Shown here piece by piece: positions 56,902-64,000 of a DNA stretch of 64,000 nucleotides. Position numbers and translations under genes: made by a program. The notes beneath the pieces are model-generated. The model saw only the letters and a program-made list of their open reading frames with translations, did not search any database and was not told the origin of the DNA. Positions within the stretch are counted from its first letter, which is position 1. Each line of letters opens with the position of its first letter. Source of the stretch: Pseudomonadota bacterium (GTDB taxonomy: Bacteria > Pseudomonadota > Alphaproteobacteria > Acetobacterales > Acetobacteraceae); assembly GCA_021781835.1 (NCBI GenBank), contig JAJXWD010000001.1, positions 1-64,000 of the forward strand, given 5' to 3'.

Positions 56902-58112
56902 AGCCAGGTGCCGCCCTGGCGCTCGGTGGGGGTATCGGTGGCGGGGTTGAATTCATGAATCCAGCCAAGATGGTGGAGCATGTGCGCGTGGCTGGCGAAG
57001 CGGGCGTTGCGGGCGCTGGCGGCCGGGCCATCGGGGAGGTGGAGCATGTCGGCGGTGGTGATGGAGGCATATTGCACCTTGCGGGTGCGCCCCCGGCGCT
57101 GGCGCTCATATTGCTCGAGCGCCGCCGCCCATTGGTTGCCGGCATGACCGGCCAGGCTCGCGGCCAGCACCACCGCATCCTCGATGGACTGGTTGGCGCC
57201 CTGACCGTGATGAGGCACCAGGGCGTGGGCGGCATCGCCCAGCAGGGTGACGCGCCCGCGCGTCCAGCGGCCCAGAGGCGGGCGGTGGAACAAGCCCCAG
57301 CGCTGGCTGGTGGGAACGGCCGAGATCATCTCGACCACCGCCGGGTGCCAATGGGCGAAATGGCGGAGCTGCTCGCCCGGCGCCGCGGGCATGACCCAGT
57401 CGCGCGCTGGCCAGGGCGAGGGGTGGCGCTCGACGAGCAGGAAATTCTGATCGCCATTGCCGATGGGGTAATGCAGCAAATGCCCGCCCGGGCCCATCCA
57501 GAACTGGATGGCCTCGCGGTCGGGCAGCAAGGAGAGCGCCCCGGGGGCGACGATGCCGCGAAAGCCGGAGCAGCCGGAATAGAGCGCGTCGTCATAGCCT
57601 AGCAGCATGCGGCGGACCAGGGAGCGCGCGCCGTCGGCGCCGATGACCAGATCGGCCTTGGCGCTGTCGCCATCCTCGAAGGCCAGCACCACCTCGTGCC
57701 CGTCATCTCGCAGGCCCGACAGGCGCTTGCTGAGGTGGATATGCGCCATGCCCACCGCCTGGGAGAGAATGGCCTGCAGATGCGCGCGGTGGATGCCCCA
57801 GTAGCAGGCGCCGAACTGGTGCTCGTAGGTGGGAGTGCCGCCATGGCGGCCGATCTCGGCGCCGCTGCGCCCGTCGCGATAGATGAGGGTGGGGATGCTG
57901 GCGCAGACCGCGTCGAAGGCGCCGCGCAGGCCGATGCTGTCATAAAAACGGGTGGCGTTGGCCGACAGCGCGACGGCGGCGCCCACCTCGCGCAGCTCGG
58001 CGGTTTGCTCATAGAGCGTGGCGCCTATGCCATGGCGGCGCAGGGCGAGCGCCAGGGTGAGGCCGCCGATGCCGGCGCCGACGATGGCAATGTTGAGAGC
58101 GGGGGTGGTCAT
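56898..58112 (-). CDS. FAD-dependent aromatic monooxygenase (salicylate / 3-hydroxybenzoate hydroxylase-like)
   Basis: IAIVGAGIGGLTLALALRRHGIGATLYEQTAELREVGAAVALSANATRFY; DLVIGADGARSLVR; GRVTLLGDAAHALVPHHGQGANQSIEDA. Confidence 0.9.
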   Translation of the reverse strand: MTTPALNIAIVGAGIGGLTLALALRRHGIGATLYEQTAELREVGAAVALSANATRFYDSIGLRGAFDAVCASIPTLIYRDGRSGAEIGRHGGTPTYEHQFGACYWGIHRAHLQAILSQAVGMAHIHLSKRLSGLRDDGHEVVLAFEDGDSAKADLVIGADGARSLVRRMLLGYDDALYSGCSGFRGIVAPGALSLLPDREAIQFWMGPGGHLLHYPIGNGDQNFLLVERHPSPWPARDWVMPAAPGEQLRHFAHWHPAVVEMISAVPTSQRWGLFHRPPLGRWTRGRVTLLGDAAHALVPHHGQGANQSIEDAVVLAASLAGHAGNQWAAALEQYERQRRGRTRKVQYASITTADMLHLPDGPAASARNARFASHAHMLHHLGWIHEFNPATDTPTERQGGTWL

Positions 58113-58352
58113 GGACACTCCTTTGAAAACATGCGGGTTTTTGTTGTGCATGCCGTATCAGATTAGGGCGGCGGGCCGGGCGGGAGCAATGCACCGGCGG
58201 TAAAGGGCACTATAACCGCCGGTTATGGCGCGGCGGACAGGCAAGAGTTTGGCCGCGCGCGGTCAAACCGGTGGGCGGCGCTGAGGTATAAATCTCGAAA
58301 ATTTACCACGGGCCGGGGGAAACACCGTCCGGGCCGCAACCAGCGAGGAGGA

Positions 58353-59861
58353 ATGTCTGATGATGAACGTACCGGGGAGCCCGCCATGGACCAGATGACC
58401 GGGATCGCGCCAGGCGCGCAGGCGGCGTGGAGCGGCGCGCTCTATGATGGCGGCTTCACCCCAGCCCAAGGCGGCCTGCTGGAGGTGACCGAGAAGGCCA
58501 CGGGCCAGACGCTGGCGACGGTGGGCCTGGCCACCCCGGCGGATGTGTCGCGCATTGCCGCGCGCGCCGCCGCCGCGCAGCCCGCCTGGGCGGCCAGGCC
58601 AGCGCCCGAGCGCGCCGCCATTTTGCGCGACGTGGCCGCGCGGCTGGAAGCCGACTGGGAGGCGGCGGCGGGGTGGATCATGCGCGAGACCGGCGCGGTG
58701 CGGCCCAAGGCGGATTTTGAGATTTTCACGGTCGTCGCCTTCTTCCGGGAAGCCGCCGCGATGCTCGACCAGCCAACGCGGATGGATGTGCAAGCGAGCG
58801 GCGCGGCGCGCTCTTACGCGCAGCGCGTGCCGCACGGGGTGGTGGGGGTGATCTCGCCGTTCAATTTTCCGCTCATTCTCTCGATGCGGGCCGTGGCGCC
58901 CGCCTTGGCGGTGGGCAATGCCGTGCTGCTCAAGCCCGACCCGCAAACCCCCATTTGCGCCGGGCTGATGATGGCGCCGCTTTTTGAGGCCGCCGGGCTG
59001 CCGGCCGGGTTGTTTAACGTGCTGCCGGGCGGCGCCGAGGCCGGCGAGGCGCTGGTGAGCGACCCGCATGTGCGCATGATCGCCTTTACCGGCTCGACGG
59101 CGGCCGGACGCAAGGTGGGCGCGCTGGCCGGCGGGCATTTGAAAAAGGTGAGCCTGGAGCTGGGCGGCAAAAATGCCCTGATCGTGCTGGCGGATGCCGA
59201 TCTGGAGCTGGCGGTTTCGGCCGCCGCTTACGGCGCGTTTTTGCACCAGGGGCAGATTTGCATGGCGGCGGGCCGGATCCTCGTGCATCACGACATTGCC
59301 GGGGCCTTTACCGCCAAGCTGGTGGAGCACGCCGCGCGCCTGCCGGTGGGCGACCCGATGAGCGGGCAAGTGGCGCTTGGGCCGCTCATCAATGCCCGCC
59401 AGGCCTCGCGCGTGCAGGGGCTGGTGAGCCAAAGCGTGGCCGCCGGCGCGCGGCTGCTCACCGGCGGGACCGCCGAGGGGCTGTTTTACCCCGCCACGGT
59501 GCTGGCCGGGGTGACGCCGGGCATGGCGGTGTTTGAGGAGGAGGTGTTTGGGCCGGTGGCCAACATCGTCACCTTCGGGACCGATGACGAGGCGGTGGAA
59601 CTGGCCAATGCCGGGGAATACGGGCTCTCGGCCGGGATCATGAGTGCCGATACCGCCCACGCCCTGGCGCTGGGCGCGCGCATACGCACCGGCATGCTCC
59701 ACATCAACGACCAGACGGTGGTGCATGAACCCCATATTCCGTTTGGGGGCGTGGGGGCCTCTGGCAATGGCGGGCGCATCGGCGGGGCGGCCAACTGGGA
59801 CGAGTTTACGCAATGGCAATGGGTGACGGTCAAGGACGCGCCGCCCGCCTATCCGTTTTAA
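58353..59861 (+). CDS. Aldehyde dehydrogenase, benzaldehyde dehydrogenase-like
   Basis: ORF 502 aa; GVVGVISPFNFPLILSMRAVAPALAVGNAVLLKPDPQTP; FTGSTAAGRKVGALAGGHLKKVSLELGGKNALIVLADADLE; FLHQGQICMAAGRI. Confidence 0.92.
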   Translation: MSDDERTGEPAMDQMTGIAPGAQAAWSGALYDGGFTPAQGGLLEVTEKATGQTLATVGLATPADVSRIAARAAAAQPAWAARPAPERAAILRDVAARLEADWEAAAGWIMRETGAVRPKADFEIFTVVAFFREAAAMLDQPTRMDVQASGAARSYAQRVPHGVVGVISPFNFPLILSMRAVAPALAVGNAVLLKPDPQTPICAGLMMAPLFEAAGLPAGLFNVLPGGAEAGEALVSDPHVRMIAFTGSTAAGRKVGALAGGHLKKVSLELGGKNALIVLADADLELAVSAAAYGAFLHQGQICMAAGRILVHHDIAGAFTAKLVEHAARLPVGDPMSGQVALGPLINARQASRVQGLVSQSVAAGARLLTGGTAEGLFYPATVLAGVTPGMAVFEEEVFGPVANIVTFGTDDEAVELANAGEYGLSAGIMSADTAHALALGARIRTGMLHINDQTVVHEPHIPFGGVGASGNGGRIGGAANWDEFTQWQWVTVKDAPPAYPF

Positions 59862-59891
59862 AAAACACAAACACCGCCAGGAATCTGCTTA

Positions 59892-60416
59892 ATGAGCCCA
59901 AACACTCTGTTGAAACAAGCCATGTCAGATGTAGCCGATCTCAAAACGTCTCTCGATTCGGTTGCATCGGCCAAGGACCATCTTGAAATTCACGAACGGC
60001 TGGAAATAACAGGTGATCCTGAAATTATATGGAATAGCTTCAAAATTTTTGGAGCGATCGACCATTGGCATCCCGCGACGCTCAATTGCCGGCTCATTCT
60101 GGGCGAGGAAGGCGTGGCTGGCGCCGTTCGGGAGTTTGACATTAAAGGCGGCGGCCACGTTATAAGTGAATTGCTGCGTTACGACGAAGAGCGGCGATAT
60201 TTTCGCTACCGGATTTTAAAGACCAATCTGCCGCTCCATGGTTATGTTGGCGAAATGTGGGTAACCTCGGACGCACCACAAACATGCACACTGCATTGGC
60301 GAGGCGCCTTCATGCGTCCTCCAGGCGCGGGCAAAGACCGTGACCAACCGACCAAGGATCTGGTTAAAGAGGTTTTTGTTCAAGGGTTGTCTGGAATTCA
60401 AGCCAAACTGTTCTGA
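59892..60416 (+). CDS. SRPBCC-superfamily (polyketide cyclase/dehydrase-like) protein
   Basis: ORF 174 aa; HERLEITGDPEIIWNSFKIFGAIDHWHPATLNCRLILGEEGVAGAVREFDI. Confidence 0.75.
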   Translation: MSPNTLLKQAMSDVADLKTSLDSVASAKDHLEIHERLEITGDPEIIWNSFKIFGAIDHWHPATLNCRLILGEEGVAGAVREFDIKGGGHVISELLRYDEERRYFRYRILKTNLPLHGYVGEMWVTSDAPQTCTLHWRGAFMRPPGAGKDRDQPTKDLVKEVFVQGLSGIQAKLF

Positions 60417-60496
60417 CCCACGCGCCATCGGCACCGTTTGGCCATGGCCGCCACTCTCAAACAAAACCCACTCTCAAACAAAACAAGGAAACGACA

Positions 60497-61606
60497 ATGG
60501 TATCTTGCACTTGCGCCGTCGTGCACGGCAAATCTCAACGCTTCAGCGTGGAGACGCTCACCCTCGACGAACCGCGCGCGGGGGAGGTTCTGGTCGAGAT
60601 TGTCGGGGTGGGCATTTGCCATACCGACATTGTGGTGCGCGACCAATATTACCCAACACCCCTGCCCGCCGTGCTCGGCCATGAGGGCGCGGGGCGCGTG
60701 ATGAAAGTGGGCGCGGGGGTGACCAAGGTGGCGCCCGGCGACCATGTGGTGCTGGCTTTTGGCGCATGCGGCGAATGCCTCAACTGCAAGCAGGGCAAGC
60801 CGGGCTATTGCCTGAATTTTTTCGGCTATAATTTCGCGGGGTCGCGGCCCGACGGCTCAAAACCCTACAAGACCGCCGAGGGCGCGGAGATTTCGGGCTG
60901 TTTTTTCAGCCAATCCTCGTTTGGCACCCATGCGCTGGCGCTGGAGCGCAATGTGGTGAAAATCGGCAAGGACGTGCCGCTGGAACTCATGGGGCCGCTG
61001 GGCTGCGGCATCTCGACCGGGGCGGGCACGGTGATGAACGCGCTCAAGCCCGCGGCCGGCAGCACGATCGCCATTTTTGGCGCGGGGTCGGTGGGGCTGT
61101 CGGCGGTGATGGCGGCCAAGACGGTGGGGTGCGCCACCATCATCGCGGTGGATTTGAACCAGGGCCGGCTGGCGCTCGCCCAGGAGCTTGGGGCCACCCA
61201 TGTCATCAACGGGCGCGATGGCGACACGGTGGCGGCCATTCAGGCGCTGACCGACGGGCTGGGGGTGAATTACTCGATCGAGTGCACCTCGGTGCCGGCG
61301 GTGTTCCGGCAGGCGGTGGAAGCCTTGCGCGTGACCGGCGAATGCGCGCTGGTGGGCGCGGCGGCGCTGGGCACGGAAGTCACCTTCGACATGAACGCCA
61401 TTTTGTTCGGGCGCTCGGTCAGGGGCGTGATCGAGGGGGAGAGCGTGCCTGATATTTTCATTCCCCAGCTCATCGAGCTGTGGAAGCAGGGGCGGTTTCC
61501 GTTTGACAAGCTGGTCAAATTCTACCCGCTTGCCGAGATCAACGAGGCGGTGGCGGCCTCGGAAACGGGCGCGGTGCTCAAGCCGATCTTGCGCACCGGC
61601 GCCTGA
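60497..61606 (+). CDS. Zn-dependent alcohol dehydrogenase, aryl-alcohol dehydrogenase-like
   Basis: ORF 369 aa; GVGICHTDIVVRDQYYPTPLPAVLGHEGAGRVMKVGAGV; CGECLNCKQGKPGYC; GPLGCGISTGAGTVMNALKP. Confidence 0.92.
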   Translation: MVSCTCAVVHGKSQRFSVETLTLDEPRAGEVLVEIVGVGICHTDIVVRDQYYPTPLPAVLGHEGAGRVMKVGAGVTKVAPGDHVVLAFGACGECLNCKQGKPGYCLNFFGYNFAGSRPDGSKPYKTAEGAEISGCFFSQSSFGTHALALERNVVKIGKDVPLELMGPLGCGISTGAGTVMNALKPAAGSTIAIFGAGSVGLSAVMAAKTVGCATIIAVDLNQGRLALAQELGATHVINGRDGDTVAAIQALTDGLGVNYSIECTSVPAVFRQAVEALRVTGECALVGAAALGTEVTFDMNAILFGRSVRGVIEGESVPDIFIPQLIELWKQGRFPFDKLVKFYPLAEINEAVAASETGAVLKPILRTGA

Positions 61607-61663
61607 GCAAGGCGCGCGATGATGCCGCCCGCCCCGTGCGGGCGGCATTTTCGTTGGCGGTGA

Positions 61664-63685
61664 CTACCCGGCCTGGACCGCGCGCGCGCTCATGGTCAGC
61701 AGCTCATAGCGGGCGAGCGTTTCGTCATGCTGGTTGAACAGCTCGACATCCCAGCGCACCTCGCCATATTCGGGCTGGCGGGCGGGGGATTTGCGCTTGA
61801 CGGTGAGGCGCACGCGGATTGAATCACCCGGTGAGACGGGCTTGAGGAAGCGCAGATTATCGAGCCCGTAATTGGCCAGCAGCGGGCCGGGCGCGGGGTC
61901 TACGAACAGCCCGGCGGCGAAGGAGAGCAGCAGATAGCCATGCGCCACGCGCCCCGGAAAAAACGGGTTGGCGGCGGCGGCCTGCTCATCCATGTGGGCG
62001 TAGAACTCATCGCCGGTGAAATGGGCGAAATGCTCGATGTCGTCGAGCGTGACGGTGCGGGGCTTGGTGAGCACCGTTTCGCCCACTTGCAGATGATCGT
62101 AATCGCGGCGGAACGGGTGCTCTTGCGTGACGGGCGCGGGGGCGCCTGGCAGCCAGGTGCGCGTCAGGCTTGAAAGCCTGGCGGGCGAGCCCTGGAGGGC
62201 GGTGCGCTGCATATAGTGAAACACGCCGCGCAGGCCGCCCATTTCCTCGCCACCCCCGGCCCGGCCCGGCCCGCCATGGACAAGCCCGGGCAGCGGCGAG
62301 CCGTGACCGGTGGAGTCTTTGGCGCAATCGCGGTCGAGCAGCAGCACGCGGCCATGATGGGCGGCGATGCCGAACAGCAGCGTGTCGGCGTGAAGGGGGT
62401 CGTAGGTGTAGAGCGAGGCGACCAGGCTGCCCTCGCCTTTGGCGACCAGGGCGATGGCATCGGCCAGCGTGTCATAGGCCATCAGGGTGGCGACGGGGCC
62501 AAACGCCTCGACCGCGTGCGGGGCGTGGGCGGTGAGCGGGGCCGGGCAGCGCAGCAGCACGGGCGACATGTAGGCGCCATGGGCTTTGGCGGGGTCGCCG
62601 AATATGATCTCGGCCTCGCTTGTGAGTTCGGCGAGCGCCTCCTGCACGGCTTGGCACTGGGCGACGCTCGCCAGCGGGCCCATGCGGGTATCCTCGGCGC
62701 GCGGGTCGGCGGGGGTGAATTTGGCGAGCTGGGCCGAGAGCGCGGCGATGATCTCGGCTTCCAGGGTGCGGGGCACGATGATACGGCGGATGGCGGTGCA
62801 TTTCTGGCCCGCCTTCACGGTCATCTCACGCGTGACCTCCTTGATGAACAAATCGAATTCCGGGGTGCCGGGCACGGCATCGGGGGCCAGCACAGCGGCG
62901 TTGAGGGAATCGCGCTCGGCGATGAAGCGGACGGCGTTGCGCGACACGGCGGGATGGTCGCGCAGCGCCTGCGAGGTGGCGGCGGAGCCGGTGAAGGAAA
63001 GCACGTCCTGGCCCGTGAGGTGGCTGAGCAAATCCCCCACCCCGCCGCAGATGAATTGCAGCGCCCCCGGCGGCAGAATGCCCGCTTGGATGATAAGGCG
63101 CACCACGCGCTCGGCGACGTAAGAGGTGGCGGTGGCGGGTTTGGTGATGACCGGCACGCCCGCCAGCAAAGCCGGGGCGAGTTTTTCGAGCATGCCCCAG
63201 CAGGGGAAATTGAAGGCGTTGATGTGCACGGCCACGCCTTGCAGGGGGGTGAGCACATGCAACCCGATGAAGCCGCCCGATTTGGACAGCGGCTCGGTGG
63301 CACCCTCGACCACGAAACGCTCGGCGGGCAGCTCTTTGCGCCCGCGCGAGGCATAGGCGTAGAGCGTGCCGATACCGCCATCGATGTCGATGAAATGGTC
63401 GCGCTTGGTGGCGCCGGTGTCGAAGGACAGGGCATATAGCTCGTCCTTATGGGCCGAGAGATGGGCGGCCAAGGCTTTGAGCATGTCGGCGCGCTGATGG
63501 AAGGTGAGCGCGCGCAGATTGGCGCCGCCGATGGCGCGGGCATGGCGAAGCATGGCCGCGAAATCGAGCCCCTGGGTAGAGGTTTGGGCAACCGGGCGGC
63601 CATCTATGGCGCTGGGAATGGTGGCCAGACCCTGGGTAGGGGTGAACCAGGCATCGAGGGCGTAGGAGGTGAGGATGGTGGTCAT
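61664..63685 (-). CDS. paaZ: Bifunctional aldehyde dehydrogenase / MaoC-type enoyl-CoA hydratase, phenylacetate pathway PaaZ
   Basis: MTTILTSYALDAWF; SGGFIGLHVLTPLQGVAVHINAFNFPCWGMLEKLAPALLAGVPVITKPATATSYV; C-terminal hotdog domain FPGRVAHGYLLLSFAAGLFVDPAPGPLLANYGLDNLRFLKPVSPGD. Confidence 0.94.
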   Translation of the reverse strand: MTTILTSYALDAWFTPTQGLATIPSAIDGRPVAQTSTQGLDFAAMLRHARAIGGANLRALTFHQRADMLKALAAHLSAHKDELYALSFDTGATKRDHFIDIDGGIGTLYAYASRGRKELPAERFVVEGATEPLSKSGGFIGLHVLTPLQGVAVHINAFNFPCWGMLEKLAPALLAGVPVITKPATATSYVAERVVRLIIQAGILPPGALQFICGGVGDLLSHLTGQDVLSFTGSAATSQALRDHPAVSRNAVRFIAERDSLNAAVLAPDAVPGTPEFDLFIKEVTREMTVKAGQKCTAIRRIIVPRTLEAEIIAALSAQLAKFTPADPRAEDTRMGPLASVAQCQAVQEALAELTSEAEIIFGDPAKAHGAYMSPVLLRCPAPLTAHAPHAVEAFGPVATLMAYDTLADAIALVAKGEGSLVASLYTYDPLHADTLLFGIAAHHGRVLLLDRDCAKDSTGHGSPLPGLVHGGPGRAGGGEEMGGLRGVFHYMQRTALQGSPARLSSLTRTWLPGAPAPVTQEHPFRRDYDHLQVGETVLTKPRTVTLDDIEHFAHFTGDEFYAHMDEQAAAANPFFPGRVAHGYLLLSFAAGLFVDPAPGPLLANYGLDNLRFLKPVSPGDSIRVRLTVKRKSPARQPEYGEVRWDVELFNQHDETLARYELLTMSARAVQAG

Positions 63686-64000
63686 GGTGTGTCTCCGTCC
63701 TGGCGCCAGGCACTCAGGCGCTTGTTGGTTTGGGCGAGAAGGGTGAGCAACGGCGCGGGCGGCTCGTGGGCGGCGCGCAGCTCGTCGAGCAGGGCTGGCA
63801 GGCCGTGCGCGTCGGCCGCCCACATGGGGCCGCCCTTGGCGCGCGGAAAGCCGTAGCCGTTGACGAACGCGACATCGATGTCGCTGGCGCGCTGGGCGAT
63901 GCCCTCGGCCAGCAGCCTGGCGCCCTCATTGGCCATGATGGCGAGCAGGCGGCGCCAAATGGCCTCTGGGGTGAAGCTTTGGGCGGGGGTTGTGCGGGAT
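63682..64000 (-). CDS. 3-hydroxyacyl-CoA dehydrogenase, C-terminal part; continues past the right edge
   Basis: ...GARLLAEGIAQRASDIDVAFVNGYGFPRAKGGPMWAADAHGLPALLDELRAAHEP; ATGA overlap with paaZ. Confidence 0.8.
   Translation of the reverse strand, partial: SRTTPAQSFTPEAIWRRLLAIMANEGARLLAEGIAQRASDIDVAFVNGYGFPRAKGGPMWAADAHGLPALLDELRAAHEPPAPLLTLLAQTNKRLSAWRQDGDTP

Noticed and set aside
58263-59870. 535-aa minus-strand ORF opposite the aldehyde dehydrogenase
   Set aside because: Shadow ORF; the aldehyde dehydrogenase frame is unambiguous
62216-63439. 407-aa plus-strand ORF opposite paaZ
   Set aside because: Gly/Arg-rich shadow without motifs
1-64000. CRISPR arrays, tRNA/rRNA genes, transposases, phage genes
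   Set aside because: None recognised on reading; the small repeats found are not regularly spaced arrays and no transposase motif was seen

Overview
High-GC proteobacterial chromosome, probably alphaproteobacterial (inference). From left to right: an ion-homeostasis block (partial DUF4118 sensor kinase, Kup K+ transporter, plasma-membrane H+-type P-ATPase); a YbhGFSR-like HlyD/ABC efflux operon; an arsenic operon encoding three different ArsC-type reductases plus ArsR, Acr3 and ArsH; a surface-glycan cluster (DUF4214-like proteins, GT4, GT2 and GT25 glycosyltransferases, two sulfotransferase-like proteins and a 2Fe-2S ferredoxin); a split YeeE/YedE pair; a visibly lower-GC sugar-acid island combining L-arabinose oxidation (AraC/AraD-type enzymes, FAH-family XylX-like protein, ABC transporter) with De Ley-Doudoroff enzymes (DgoK, DgoA), LysR regulators and a porin; a glycerol/dihydroxyacetone cluster (glpR, glpD, glpK, glpF, dhaK, dhaL and a full-length PTS-fused dhaM); a capsule-export cluster whose permease is a TPR-KpsM fusion; and an aromatic degradation block (AraC regulator, FAD monooxygenase, aryl aldehyde and alcohol dehydrogenases, SRPBCC protein, PaaZ). 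The least explained signals are the TPR-KpsM fusion, a dispersed ~105-bp repeat whose end supplies the stop codon of two unrelated genes, and the ferredoxin coupled to a sulfotransferase-like gene. No rRNA, tRNA, CRISPR array or transposase was recognised. All family calls come from reading motifs; no database search was run.
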